A stretch of 64,000 nucleotides of DNA from Adenanthera pavonina (Eukaryota > Streptophyta > Magnoliopsida > Fabales > Fabaceae), in contig JAIVEN010000015.1 in the NCBI GenBank assembly GCA_026686845.1, forward strand, positions 21,743,501-21,807,500, in the 5' to 3' direction. Positions 1 to 12,383 of the stretch are shown piece by piece; the first letter of the stretch is position 1; the number at the start of each line of letters is the position of its first letter. The translations under genes and the position numbers were made by a program. The notes under the pieces are model-generated. The model was given only the letters and a program-made list of their open reading frames with translations, had not been told where the DNA came from and did not search any database.

Positions 1-196
1 GGTGGTATTTATTATATATTTCTAAAAAATACCCCTATTTAATGTATCCAAAGAGAAAAAGAGAGAAATTAAATAAGGGTAGTTTTGAAAAAATGTTAGG
101 ATTTTTAGAAAAATTGAGGTAGTTAATTAGTTTTAACTCCCATTCTTAATTCGCGTGATTCGATTAAAATGATCTTATATTAAAGACCAGAGGGAG
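1..196 (-). mobile_element. Stowaway-like MITE, cut by the window edge
   Basis: The segment ends in ...GACCAGAGGGAG followed by TA. Read on the minus strand it starts CTCCCTCTGGTC, the usual Stowaway-type end. It matches, in reverse orientation and over its whole length, the complete element at 26069-26332; both share the AATACCACC block, the poly-purine AGAGAAAAAGAGAG block and the CGCGAATTAAG block. The left part lies outside the window. It is non-coding and probably a non-autonomous Tc1/mariner derivative. Confidence 0.75.
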
Positions 197-1139
197 TATT
201 GTATATTTATTTTTATTAAAATAAATATATATTTTGAAGTTATAAATAGATCATATAAAAATATTAAATATATCTCAAGAGATTTTTTTTGTATTATTTG
301 TAATTACCAAAATAAATAAGATATGAATTATATCTAATTAATAAAAGATATATTATATATTATAAACAGAATGGTAAAATTAAAAGGAAAAATAATCCTC
401 CTTCCTTTCTTCCTCTTTTTTTGTTTTTTGGCCAAGTTTTTTACTTATTGGCTCCCATCCTCGTACCATGTAAAATTTGTCTCCTTGATAAGTTTATCCA
501 GTTTCTCCTTATGCTCCCATATCACCGTATGTGAATTATGAAAAATTAATTATAATTTAAAATTGATGAAAAAAAATTCTAACATTCTCATTTTACTCTT
601 AAGGAAAGAATAAAAATACATTAAATTAATAATGATTGAAGGAGGAGAGAGAAGTTAATTAAAGGAAAATTAAAAAATTACAAATTGAAGCTTTGGGAAG
701 ATGAGGCATTACGAACTTACGTATAGGAAGAGAGAGAAGTTAATTGTAACATTCTCATTTTGCCGATACTAAAAAGGAAGATGCTGGCAAAAAAGAAAAA
801 ATGAAGAGGAAGATGAGGCGTTACTTATAGGAAGGGAAATGTTTTCATTACTTGGGTTAATTAAAGCTTCAAGAAATTGCTCTTTGACACACCATTTATT
901 ACAATTGATAAAGCATTTGAGTAAAAAAAAAACTGATAAAACATTCAATAAGGGTAAAATTGGAACTAAAATTAAATATATTACTTAACATCTTATATTT
1001 TGGATTATATAAGTTTTTTAAATAACACCTTATAATAGGGATAAGAGAGAGTATGTCACAGTTAACACATGGTGACATCCTATTTTCATGTTGATACTCA
1101 TAGTGAGGCAAAGAGGTGTTATTGAAAAAATATACACTA
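197..1139. other. AT-rich intergenic DNA, no gene seen
   Basis: Low-complexity AT-rich sequence with stops in all frames. Two near-identical purine-rich stretches (around 640-740 and 710-840, each with GAAGATGAGGC and TTACTTATAGGAAG-like text) suggest an old local duplication. No conserved coding exon was recognised. Confidence 0.5.
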
Positions 1140-2330
1140 TATTTAAATGTTTACACGCATGAGTGGGTACAAAAAAAAACATGTTTGATCACGTGTATAT
1201 TCATAATGTAAAACTTTAAGCATCACTTGGATAAAGAATATTTTTAATTGAATCACCCAGTATCTAATAGTCATATTAGATTCTAATAATTTAGGTCAAG
1301 TCAGGTAAAATTACAAAAGCAATAGAAGCTCTTCTGACTAATATATAATGCAATTGCATACATACAACTCGAATTCAAGACCATTGCTTAAACTAGTATA
1401 ACCTCTAACTAATTAAGCAACCTATTGTTGGTTCATTAAAAAAAATTATTTGTGCAGGTTTATATATTTTAAAAATTTTAATTACAATATAATAAATATA
1501 TACATTTTCAATAATAATATAAAGTATATATATTTTTATACACATTATTTGATTTCTAACTAATTGAAATATATATATCTATGTATTTATCATATGAGTT
1601 ATTATAAAAAATTTTAAAAAATATTATTTATCATATTTTAATCAAGAAATTTAGTAATAAAAATATAAAGGAATATAGTTAAGTTTTTTTTTGGATAAAA
1701 AAAATTATAGTTAAGTTGAGCTCATATTATAGTATTACAAGCTTACGGGGTGTGTACCGAGCCCAAAAGGTATAAGGTCCTGTTTGATTCTATTTCTGAA
1801 AATAGTTTTTCTGTTTTTGAAAACAGAAAACTCAGAAAACTTATTTGGTAAACCTGTTTTTTATAAATTCTTCTGGAAAACAGAAAAATAAAAGAACAGA
1901 AAACTCAGAACACCTTTAAGGTATTTTGTAATTTTTGTTCTGGAAAACATAAGGAAAGGTGAAAAACATCCACCTTATTAATGGTAAAGTTATAAATTTT
2001 AAATAACTCATCTATCATTCACTAGTTATGATTTTGAGAACAATTATTTAAACAGATTTTTTTGTTTTCTTGTTTTCAAAACTTATTCTCGAAAATAGTT
2101 TTACAAAACTATTCTCAGAACAATAAAATAGAAAATTGACAGACCCTAAATTTTTGCTTAAGGGTTCTATGCCTATAAATTAGAGGATCTTGTATGCTGA
2201 ATGGTTTCCATGGATCTATAAAAGAGTTTATATTTTTTTTTTGCTTGAAAAGAAAAATTGTATTTCATGTACGCAATTCCTGATATGATATGCTTGAAGC
2301 CTTAAAAGCATAATTTTGTGAGTTTTCATT
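1140..2330. repeat. Segmental duplication, copy A
   Basis: The segment matches 10750-12420 in the same order: the TTTACACGCATGAGTGGGTA block, the GCAGGTTTATATATTTTAAAA block, ATCATATGAGTTATT, ACAAGCTTACGGG, GAGCCCAAAA, CCTATAAATTAGAG, and finally GCTTGAAGCCTTAAAAGCAT. Copy A carries a Tourist-like insertion (1776-2146) that copy B lacks. Copy B carries a 1-kb Mutator-like insertion that copy A lacks. No coding function was recognised in either copy. Confidence 0.7.
1776..2146. mobile_element. Tourist-like (PIF/Harbinger-type) MITE
   Basis: The element is flanked by TAA on both sides (1773-1775 and 2147-2149). The ends are inverted repeats: GGTCCTGTTTGATTCTATTT on the left against GGGTCTGTCAATTTTCTATT read inward from the right, with AAAATAGTTTT-type text just inside. 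The paralogous locus near 11230-11250 lacks it, giving a natural empty site. It is non-coding. Confidence 0.65.
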
Positions 2331-2899
2331 ATAAAGATGCATTCACCAGGAACAGACAAATTCAAATTTTCATGATTAGTGATATTTTCATGTCATTAAT
2401 TTTGTCTTGCTGTACATAGCTCTTTTGACACTCTTTGTTGATGTCGTTTTTTTTTTCTTTTTTTCAAGCCGCTATTTTGTAATTATTGATCCTTGAATGA
2501 AATTTCCTATGCTAAAACAATATAATGATATATTTGATATATTAATTAGCTCATTCCGAAGCTAATCATCATCAATATCTAAACCTAAAATGAGGGGTGA
2601 AGGAGGACATAGTAGAAACTAACGCATTAGTTAGGAGTCAACTAATGGCCAACTTGGCCCGTTTAGCTGATGTCTAATCACTTGATTATTAGATGACAAG
2701 CACTCTTCAATGAAATCTTTAAGGGACACAAATTAATGAATCAAGGGACAAACACTGAGACCCAATGTAAGAAAGACAAAATGGCAGCAGAATAAGTTCC
2801 AGAAATTTAACTGATAAAATATAAATACAAGAATTTACATACATGTCCTTCTTCACGACGTGCAAATTATCCAAGATCTTCTAGATAATAGAAGTATAA

Positions 2900-3068
2900 G
2901 GGCTTGTTTATTTTAAATTTTTGTAAATCAAACTATGATTTATAATCATCATTTTTTTTTTATCGAAATAGGTTTATGGTAAACTTCTTTATTTTTATCA
3001 AAATTTTATTTTTATAAATTATGATTATTCTAACAGATTTTTTATAAAAAAATAATTCAAACGGGCAT
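2900..3068. mobile_element. Short Tourist-like MITE
   Basis: TAA flanks both ends (2897-2899 and 3069-3071). The left end GGGCTTGTTTATTTTAAA pairs with the right end, which reads inward ATGCCCGTTTGAATTATTTT. An inner ATGATTTATAATCAT / ATAATCATAATTTATAA block is also inverted, so most of the 169 bp can fold into a hairpin. It is non-coding. Confidence 0.6.
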
Positions 3069-3777
3069 TAAGTCTTCAAGAGCTCGGACTTTGGGAGTCC
3101 TTAAAACCTTGAATGATGCCTTACTTTGATATGAGAGAATTCCATTTCTCAGAGAATTTGTGTGCTTGGCAGTGGTCTGTGAGCAGATAGCTGAGCAGCA
3201 CTCAGACACATATTTTCGTGCTTTGTCCAATCATCATCTGATAAAGTACTTCCATTAACAGATAGCAAAGCAGCACTCTAAAGCATAGGCATCGCAAACC
3301 ACATGTATTTTTCAAAGTTTTTACGAATTGCATGCCAAAGCAATATCTCTGAGGCATGAAAATATAAGGGGCTTAATTTACTGATCCATGCAGCGCTTTA
3401 GTTGACAGATTCTTCAACAGCTGGATTATTATACCATCACAGTAAGGCAATATCTTTTTCTTTGAATCAAGATTAAGCCCACACATGATTTGTTCTGAAA
3501 TTTTTAACTTGTTGTACAGAGGGAATTCGTACGTACTATTTTTCGCATACAGCTTTGCACCATTGTAGCTTGCACTTCAAGATTTCCGATTTCTGGTAGG
3601 GGCTAATTTTTGTTAGGGGTAGTTTGAGTTGCAGTAGTACTTTTATACATTTTCCGCCCTTTGCAACACAGTGATGGGAACCTTGTTTTTTTCCTGCCAT
3701 GATTGCTGTTTGCTAACATGGTTTTTTATATTTTCACTTTGTCCAATTATAAAATTTTAAAAAAAGTATATTAATTA

Positions 3778-3990
3778 TAGGAGTTTTAAAATAATTTTTA
3801 AATGTAAATTTCATTATTGTGAAATGAGGAGAAAGAGGAATAAGGATGTCGAATTATAAAACTTTCAAAAAAGTTTTTTCAAATTAATATAATGCATAAA
3901 TTTAAAATTAAATGCTGTTATTTATAGGAGTTTTAAAATACTTTTTAAATGTAAATTCCATTATTGTGAAATGAGGAGAAAGAGGAATCA
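3778..3990 (+). repeat. Direct repeat pair of about 65 bp
   Basis: TAGGAGTTTTAAAATA followed by TTTTTAAATGTAAATT, CATTATTGTGAAATGAGG and AGAAAGAGGAAT occurs at about 3778-3842 and again at about 3925-3990 with few differences. No element ends were found. Confidence 0.7.
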
Positions 3991-4129
3991 AGAAATTTTG
4001 TGGTTTAAGGCAAAATTATTAATGAGGCATGTAATCCATTTGTATTTATATTTTTCAAGAAAAATACTGTTTATGATCACTGCTACGAACCGTGCTTATC
4101 CATCTTTCTAAAACCATTTTAAAAAATCT

Positions 4130-4710
4130 ATGATCCTAACCTCACGATCTTGAGTGATTTAATTAAAAAAATGTAAATCGTTAACTTCCACAACCATTAT
4201 CTTCACTTTAAATTACCTTATTTATTATTAAGTAACTCCACACAATGATCTTAACTGTTTTAATTAAAAAATGTAAATAGTCAACTTCCATAAAAAAATT
4301 CCATGCCTATAATTTCTTTTTTTAGATAATTTATTTCTATGCCGTTATGTTTATTTTAAATTATTTATTTGTACGAGTTTTTTGGTTAAATATTTGCATG
4401 ATTTTAAATTGAGCTTTCTATTTTTTTTGGAACAACATCGATTCGGGATAAAATTCTAACTACCCGTATTTTCAAAATTTAAAATTAAAAAATTATTAAA
4501 ATTTTTGTAATTTCATCCATTATCTTAACTTCACCTTATTATTCCCATTATCTTTATAAGTTATTATTTATTATAATTTAAATAATAGCCCATTATCTTT
4601 ATTTTAAATTTTAAATTTATTTATTTATATGCCATTTTCTTTATTTTAAATTAATTTATGTGTACGATTTTCTTGGTAAATATTTGTACGATTTTAAATT
4701 TAATTTGAGC
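4130..4710 (+). repeat. Degenerate direct repeats
   Basis: Two motifs recur. One is a GATCTTGAGTGATTTAATTA / TGATCTTAACTGTTTTAATT block ending in TCAACTTCCA-like text (about 4146-4190 and 4245-4290). The other is a TATGCCGTTATGTTTATTTT-like block with GTACGAGTTTTTTGG and TTTAAATTGAGCTT (about 4335-4415, and again about 4625-4710). They look like tandem copies of non-coding sequence. Confidence 0.5.
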
Positions 4711-4950
4711 TTTTGGTTTTTTCCCAACATTATAATTATAAGTTATAAATAAAATTATAAAAAATAATTGTATCACAAATATATATTTGATTCCTTTGTG
4801 ACTGTTCAAATATCTTTGATGGGAGTTTTTACTCTTTCAAATATCATAATTATAATTACTTTTAAATAAAATCCCACGATTAATACCCACATCCATCCGT
4901 CCTCTCTTCTTTCAATTCATTCTCCTCTCACCTGCTCCCTCAATCATGCT

Positions 4951-5596
4951 AGGGGTGGTAAACAGGCCGGCCTGCCATAGGCCCACCTTTTGGGCGGGGC
5001 GGTGCAGGGTGGGGCCATACACCGGCTGGCGGGCTAAACGAGCCAGCCCATTTTTTTTTCTATTTTTTCAATACTTTTTTGTTAAATCATAAAATTTCTC
5101 CTATTTTTTTTACTCTTTTTGTTTGGCTATCCCCTTTTTTCCCTCTACTTAGTTAAATTATTAATTTTTTATTCACTATTATGAATAAAATAATTATATT
5201 CATGAAATCTTTTATCAGTTTGGTGTCTTAAAGCATAATATATTAATACATTAATATGATAATACCATAAGTAACATTTAGTTCAACAAAATAAAATACA
5301 ACTAAAATTAAAATATAGGAAAGATTGAGAAAGAAAATAATGCTTAAGCCCTTTTTTTTAATTTTTATTTTTTTAGATATAATTATATAGAGTAAAAAAA
5401 TATAATAATATTTTTTAAAAAAAAAAGTGGGTCAGCCCACAGGCTAGGTGGGCTGGCCCGCTTAAAGTGACGGGCTGGTGGGGTGAGCCAAGTTTTTTAC
5501 CCCCATTATAAAGTATCTCAATTTTTTCAATCCGTCTCACCATTTTTGGCGGGCTAAGCGGGCCGGCCCGCGGGCTCCAGCCCATTTTACCTGCTC
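4951..5596. mobile_element. hAT-like MITE with GC-rich subterminal arrays
   Basis: The left end AGGGGTGGTAAACAGGCCGG and the right end, read inward as AGAGCAGGTAAAATGGGCTG, form imperfect inverted repeats of the AGGGGTGG(T/C)AAA type common in plant hAT MITEs. Between them lie clustered GGCGGGC, GGGCTGGC and GGCCGGCCCG motifs near both ends and an AT-rich middle. The GC-rich arms stand out sharply from the surrounding DNA. I could not fix an unambiguous 8-bp target duplication. An open minus-strand stretch at 5415-5621 is only the GC-rich arm. Confidence 0.55.
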
Positions 5597-5806
5597 TATG
5601 CAATGCAAAGATAATAAGCACATTGTAACCACCTTTCTTCCATTTTTGCCAATCTTCACTCTACTTCAATCTTTCCTTTTTTCGTTCTGTTTGATTTTTG
5701 AATTGCATACTCAAAAAGTGACATGGAGAATTCACATGAGATTTGTAACATTATTTCAGATCTAGAAAGCAGGAATACCGCCCCATGACATTAATTGCAT
5801 TACTAT

Positions 5807-5808
5807 GT

Positions 5809-5831
<23 letters not shown>
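5807..5831. repeat. (TA)n microsatellite
   Basis: About twelve uninterrupted TA units. Confidence 0.9.
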
Positions 5832-5839
<8 letters not shown>

Positions 5840-6037
5840 AACTCTTGTATCTACTAATTTTTCTCTTTTAATTTTGTTGGCTTATTTTGTCTTATAGAGA
5901 AAGATGAAGATACAAGTATCACTTTTTAAAATGATTAATATAGATTGATAGGTAATTATTGTATCTACTAATTTTCCTCTCCTAATTTTGATGGCTTTTG
6001 TAGTTAAAAAGATACAAGCAACATTTTTTAGAAGGGA
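5831..6037 (+). repeat. Tandem duplication of a ~110-bp unit
   Basis: TAGGTAACTCTTGTATCTAC and TAGGTAATTATTGTATCTAC begin two copies. Each continues TAATTTTxCTCT, a TTTTGxTGGCTT block, and a GATACAAG...TTTTTxA block. Non-coding. Confidence 0.7.
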
Positions 6038-6039
6038 TC

Positions 6040-9000
6040 TCTGATCTTTGAGTAACCTAATACTCCTTTCTCTTTATCTTCTTTTGATTTTGTGCCCATG
6101 TTGATGTTTTTAACCAAAATGAACCTGGATATTATTTCATAGGTGATATTGCTATTTATACTATTTCATTTATTTAATTCAAAGATAGAATGCCAAACAA
6201 TGTTAGCATTACTTACTTTTACATTAATTTCATTAGTACTATTAATATTATATTGAATTTTTTGAGTTTAATATCTTTGGGAGTTTAGTACGGAATGAAA
6301 TGGAATAGAATGAAATGGAAAGGAACATAATGTTTCATTGTTTGAGAGTTTTAAAATGGAAATGAACAGTTTCATTTAGCCATTGTTTGAAAATTATCAT
6401 AAAATCAATGGAACATAATAGTTTATAACATTTTTTCCCATATTATCCTTATAATTTAATTTAGATAAAAAATATAAAATTACTTCAAATATAAAAAGTA
6501 CAAAATGTTTTTGAATGAACTTCAAATATTTTTTTCTAAGTAGCCTCTTTGCAATAAGATTTTTTTGCTTATTATTATTTATAAGTATATAAGATTACAA
6601 TTACAATTTGTTAAGGAACAAGATTATTCACCATTTTTAAATTTAAAGTCCCTAATAGAAAAAAAAATCCTCACACTATGAAGAGATTAGGAGGATAGTT
6701 CAATGTAGTTGAGAGATCAGGGATACTGCTATATAGTGAATAAAATGGAAGTTATGAAGAAAAGATCAATAATAAATATTATTAAAGATAAATGTGTTTT
6801 AATATGAATTGGAATAATTTTATAAATATAATATAAAACTCAATTCATTCCATCCATAACCCCCCAATTTGGGAAAACAATAAAAATTGAGTTTTAGATG
6901 GCTTGAGAGGCCCTCCCTTGCCGTTCTATTCTATTATAAAAAAATCCATCCAAACAATGGTCTACTCTCTTTAACCATTTCACTCTCTTCCAATTCATAA
7001 AAAAAGAAACCCTCAAACATAATGTAAATATACTTGGTGTTCTGAAGAATATCGATGCTCTAAAAGATTTTAAATTTCATGATCGATGAAATTAATATTA
7101 TATCTATTCAACTTTCAATTAAATCTAAAATACTTTTTTTTTCCTTTTCTTCAAGGCTGAACCTTTCTCAAATAATGATAATCCTCAAATATCATTCAAA
7201 ACTTTGTCAAGTGGAGCTTAAGAGAAGTAGGACCACATTCCATTACTCTTTTTTTCACACCAATTTTTTTTTTAAAATTATTTATACACTAATTGATTAT
7301 TCATGTCAATTTACTTCAGAAAACTTCTTCCCAGAATTTCGACATTATATTTACTTGTCTAATCCAGTTACTCAGTTCTAATAATCCATCTTCTCGTTTC
7401 CTACCATGAATCCTCTCAAAGCAATTAAGCAGGAGAAATGATTGACTATTTATGTTGTTGCATTTCAGGTATTTGCTCTTATTTTAGTCTCTTTTATTTG
7501 AATTTATCGATCACTGCTGGTCTACAAGTCAATAATTTTTTGAATGCCCTACTTCTAGGCTAGGGTAGTTTGATGATAAATTTATATAAATATATTATAT
7601 TTCTTTTGGAATTTGGAGTGATAATTTGTTCTGTGTAAATTCATTTATTATGAATATGAATTATATATTATATTACTTCGAGGCCATCATTGCATTATCA
7701 ATCTGATCCAAAATTAACCTTGAGAGAAAATTTATAAATAACTCGAAGATTTGGATACACAAATTTTAATACGTATTATAACATTTTGTTCGAATCTGTT
7801 TTTTTTTTTCTTCACCATAGTTGAAAACAGTTTTACTTCTAAATACTAATGTATAGAGTTAAAAAATAAAGTTGTTTTCATTCATATCAATAAACAAATA
7901 AATAAAGTAAAGGAAAAAAATACATTATATAACAAATTATTTATAATTACATTAAAATTTATGACCAAAAGTAAATAAAAATTTCCTAACAATTATCATA
8001 AATTCTTTCTATAAAATGCACCATTACTCTAAACAATTATCATAAATGGATTAGAATTAACAAGTTGGCCCAAAATATATTATATTCAGAAAAATAAATT
8101 ATGTTACATATTTATCAAATAATTCCCACCCTAAAATATTAATTCTATAGTACCAGCCACATCACAGAAATTAAACTACTACATAATCCTCGATCAACCC
8201 TCATGAAATCCCATAATGGTAACTTAAGACAATCTTTTTCTTTTTTGCTCCAAATAGTTTTTACATTTTTTATATGAATGTAAATTTAAAATTTTGTATT
8301 TATATCATTATTCAATATGTTGAATTCAATAATTTTCTATCCTTACTTTGTTATGGGTGGTAATTGATGACCGTCAATCATTCTCTTATAACTCGTGTAA
8401 TTAGATGCCTAATTATTTAATATGTTCACAAATACATTAGCTTTAAGGGTCCACTAAGTTGTTGATCACTTTGATCATAATTGCAGATTAATAATTTCCA
8501 ACACTTGGTTTCTAGCAAGTTTGGTGTTCATCAAATGTACTTTGTAATAAAAAGAAGATATTACTGTGAAAACTTTTGTTGTCTATAATACTTAATTTCT
8601 ATTATCATAGTATGTTTGTTATTTATAGTTGTACATGTATAGAACTTAATGACAAGTGTTTTTAATTAAAAAAAAAGTACAAATCTTTATACATGTTAAT
8701 TTTGAAATTATTGTTTAAAATTTAAGATGTGTAATTCTAGCCATTACTCCTTTTTGAAGTAAAAGATATTATACTATTTTGGTTTTGAAAATTGTATAAC
8801 TGCTACATTATATGATTCTTTTGAAATGCAAAACTGGCCCACCCATTAAATCTAGTTTATGAATATTTCCCATATTCTCTTTTAGAAATGAATATAATAT
8901 TTTGATATATTTTAATATTTCAATTAAAGTATGAATTTCTTCTATTCACATTTCTCTCGATATCGGAATGCTCACTAAGACTTAAAAGCTTTTCAAGATT

Positions 9001-9190
9001 AATAATAATCTACATTATTAAAACAAATGCTTTGTTTTTTTATTCAATTCATAAAAGGAATAAAAAGCATTTATATTAATCTTAACTATTTGAGAGAGAT
9101 AAATGATGAAAATTATAAAAAAAAAAATTTTGGAAAGAAAGGAATTTAGTTAAAAAAGGATTATTTGTTGAGATAAAATTAAAATATTAA
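6040..9190. other. AT-rich intergenic DNA, no gene seen
   Basis: There is no conserved coding exon. From about 6285 to 6990 the sequence starts GGGAGTTTAGTACGGAATGA and ends with a GTTCTATTCTATTATAAAA block before ATCCATCCAAACAATGG. These are roughly inverted and may be the ends of another miniature element, but I cannot place its borders. The open stretch at 7079-7381 lacks any protein-like composition. Confidence 0.45.
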
Positions 9191-9194
9191 TAAA

Positions 9195-10010
9195 GCCATA
9201 TATGCTATGTTTGATATATTGGAAAGGTTTTTGAATTGAAATAAAAAAAGAAATAGGAATAAGAATAGAAAAAGAATAGAATTAAATTTTAGTATGTCCA
9301 TGAAATTCTAAGATATTTTTATTTTGATATGCATATTTAAAATAAAAAAAAAAACCAAATGCCCCTCTCATATGGTTGGAGACGACGAACGATGGCAATC
9401 CTTTTCCATCGTTGAAGACTTGCTACCGACACACAAATTTCAGAAACAACTCAAATAAAAAATTTCAAAAACAATGACCTAAAAAACTTTTCAGTTTTGT
9501 AGATTTGTTGAAAACCCACAAAGGTTGCTAAAGGTGACGAAGGCGATGAAGATCTCCACCATCAACGGAGGTTGCTAGAGGTGACAGAGGGTGGGCGATG
9601 GTGTTGAAGGGACGACGATGAAGGGGAAGGAGATTGATCTCGCTGTCTCTTATCGTTGTTGCTGCTGAGTGAATCTAAACTGGCAGTTTAGCTTTATAGC
9701 CCATACCATCACAGAACCAAACATCGTCATTGGTGAGATAAAAAACGATGACTGTGGCGTCGGAGTTGGTGGATACCATGGAAGAGCTGAAGAGAGGACG
9801 AGAAGATGAGGGATGAGAACGATAAGGAGATGAAGGTAAGGATGTCTGTTCATATGGATTTCGGAGAAATTGAAGCAATTCCATCTTGATAATGATGGAA
9901 TCATATATTCAATATTTTTTTGCCTGAATTAGATTCCTTGTAATCACAATTCTAGACTACCAAATATTCTCAGACCCAGAATCTTTTTTGATTCCATTTC
10001 CATGATCAGG
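9195..10010. other. GC-elevated island in AT-rich DNA, unassigned
   Basis: About 9370-9860 is clearly richer in G and C than its flanks and full of GACGA, GGTGACG, GATGAAGG and GGTTGCTAGAGGTGACAG text. It is flanked by AT-rich arms beginning near GATATATTGGAAAGG and ending near a TACCAAATATTCTCAGACCC block. This could be the interior of a non-autonomous transposon that has captured host sequence. Frames on both strands are short and resemble no protein I know. Confidence 0.35.
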
Positions 10011-10116
10011 ATTCCTACATATCCTATTAAATTATACTTAAAAAGCAGTTCTCTACATTCATATTTTTTTATTTTTTATTTTTATTATATTATTTTTCAT
10101 ATATTTATTATATATA

Positions 10117-10137
10117 ATATATATATATATATATATA
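10117..10137. repeat. (AT)n microsatellite
   Basis: A run of about ten AT units. Confidence 0.85.
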
Positions 10138-11383
10138 CAGTATAAATTAGTGGCTTTAGGCAGTTGCCTTAACTGCCTAAGGGCTTCCACTCCTTGAATG
10201 GAGCAGTAATTGCTAATTAAATCCTATTCTTTACTTATGTGTATTCCCATGCGTCTTGTTTTTTCTTTCATATAAAAAACTTTTTTTTAATATGTATTCA
10301 TTTGTGTGTTTTATTTTATCTTAATGCAAGCAAGACCTTTGGATACTTGGCTGTCTATGGTTATGGAAGCGTGCTTGGAAGGAGGGAATGGATATTTGGA
10401 AGGAAAAACAAGAGAAACTGTATATGATAAGGAATCAAAATAGCAGATTATGAATAAGGATCCAATCACAGTTTAGAATTTTCCCCATAAGTGATTATGG
10501 GACATTATCTTCTTTGATTCAAAATCAATCATATCTCATTATGTGATTTCATATTTTGATCCCCCAAAACTGTACTTCGGATCGCTTTGATCCGTATTTT
10601 AGATATTAATTGAAATGTCTTTTTCCAATTATTCAACAAGTTCTCATTCTTGTGTTAAGCTAGTTGAAAAAAGAAAAAGTAAAGACTGTTGATAAATTTT
10701 CAAATATATTAAATATTAATTATACTTTTAAGTAATTTAAAAGCATAACTAATATTAAATGTTTACACACGAGTGGGTAAGAAAATAAATGTGATATAAA
10801 ACTTTGAGCCACGTAATGAATCCAACAATAGTTGCGTTGAATCTCAAGGAGTACTTAATGTATTTGCGCATCTAGGATTTGAATTTGATATTATTGGTTA
10901 AATTAGCACAGCTTTCAATCAGTTAAGCTATAATTTGATAAAGAATATTATTTGCGCAGGTTTATATATTTTAAAATTTTAATTGCAATATAATAAATAC
11001 GAGTATATTTTTTCAATGATAATATGAAGTATATATATTTTTATACACAGCATTTGATTTCTAATTGAAATATATATCTATATTTATCATATGAGTTATT
11101 TAAAAAATTAAAAACAATATTTGTCATATTTTAATCAAGAAATTTAGCAATAAAAACAAAAAAAAATGATGGTTTAGTTGAGTTCATATTTTAATAATAC
11201 AAGCTTACGGGCTTTGTGTTGAGCCCAAAATCTTTAGGTCTTAAGGGGCTCTTTGCCCATAAATTAGAGATGGCAATTGGGTCTTACATGCTTGATGATT
11301 TTTAGGGACTTATATGTGAAACGGCTCGAGTTTTTTTTTTGTCAGAAAGAAAAAATTGTGTTTTTTGTATGTACTTTCTAGTG

Positions 11384-12383
11384 GGATGTTTTAGCCAATT
11401 ATAATAAAAAATAAATTATTTCTCAAAATGTGATATGTAATAAATTATTTATTAAAATATAACATTTTTTTTAAAAAAAGAGCAAGTCGCTACCCATTCA
11501 ACTTGCTCTTATTATTATGTTTTTAAAAGGAGATTTGCTCATTTTAAAAAAAAAATAGAAAGTAAAGGTGCATTGTTATCCATGCAACTTTGCTATAGTT
11601 TTTTTTTTAATTTTTTTTAATTTTTTTAATATTTGATATATAATAATTGATAAAATTAATTAATGATTTATATAATGATTAAAAAGAATGATTTTTACAG
11701 TGATTAGAAAGAATGATACTCCCTCCAATTATTTTATAAGACACTTTCAATTACCTCATGTAAATTAAGAAAGTTAGTTGCATTCTTAAAATTTTAAAAA
11801 AATCAAATATTTATTTTTTATCCCTATTAATTAAAATAATGCAATTTCCATTAAATTATGCTATCAATCATGATTACATGGAAAAGGATGCAAAACCAAT
11901 TAAAAGATAAGCTAAAAATATTACTTAAACAAAAAGTGACTAATCAAACTTGAGTTTCCACCAAAGACTTTATTCTTCTAGATAACAATTTATGAGATTG
12001 AGAAGTAAATTACTAGGTAAAAATGAAATAGTGCTGCTTAATATTACAAGATATCTTATAAAAAGGATTAGATAAATCTTTTGAATGATGCCTTATAATA
12101 AGAACTAATGGAAATAGTTTATAATATAAATTAGTAGTATTATGAATTTTATCAATCATTCTTTTTAATTATTGTACAAATCCTTGATTAATTTTATCAA
12201 TCATTATATATATATATATATATCAAATCTTGGAAAAACTTCCTTTAAAAACAATAATAATAAGTGTAAGTTGACTTGTTTTTTTTTTTTAAAAAAAAAT
12301 AAGTGTTATATTTTAATAAATAGTTTTTGACATATCACATTTTGATAAATAATTTAATTTTTTATTATATTTGGCTCAAAAAA
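11384..12383. mobile_element. Mutator-like foldback element with long terminal inverted repeats
   Basis: TCTAGTG lies on both sides (11377-11383 and 12384-12390) as a target duplication of at least 7 bp. The left arm (about 11384-11715) and right arm (about 12130-12383) are long inverted repeats. AGCCAATTATAATAAAAAAT pairs with the inward-read AGCCAAATATAATAAAAAAT. Further in, CAAAATGTGATATGT, TTATTAAAATATAACA and ATTAAAAAGAATGAT occur in matching order in both arms. The centre is a Stowaway-like element. No transposase remains, so the element is non-autonomous; superfamily is inferred from the long arms and repeat length. Confidence 0.6.
11719..12113. mobile_element. Stowaway-like MITE nested in the foldback element
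   Basis: It begins TA-CTCCCTCCAATTATTTTATAAG and ends with CTTATAATAAGAACTAATGG-type inverted text followed by AATA. Two end-like CTTATAA motifs near 12055 and 12093 make the right border uncertain. It lies exactly between the two long arms of the surrounding element. Confidence 0.5.

Larger units (their letters stand above)
2150..4950. other. Intergenic DNA without a recognisable gene
   Basis: The stretch contains a short Tourist-like MITE and local direct repeats, listed separately. The part from about 3080 to 3720 is less AT-rich than its surroundings but has no open frame or splice pattern that I can assemble into a gene. Confidence 0.5.

Noticed and set aside
5415..5621. Open minus-strand frame with Gly/Pro-rich product
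   Set aside because: It is the GC-rich arm of the hAT-like miniature element read through; no homologous protein pattern.
7079..7381. 100-codon plus-strand open frame
   Set aside because: Ile/Phe/Ser-rich composition of AT-rich DNA, no motif, no splice partners.
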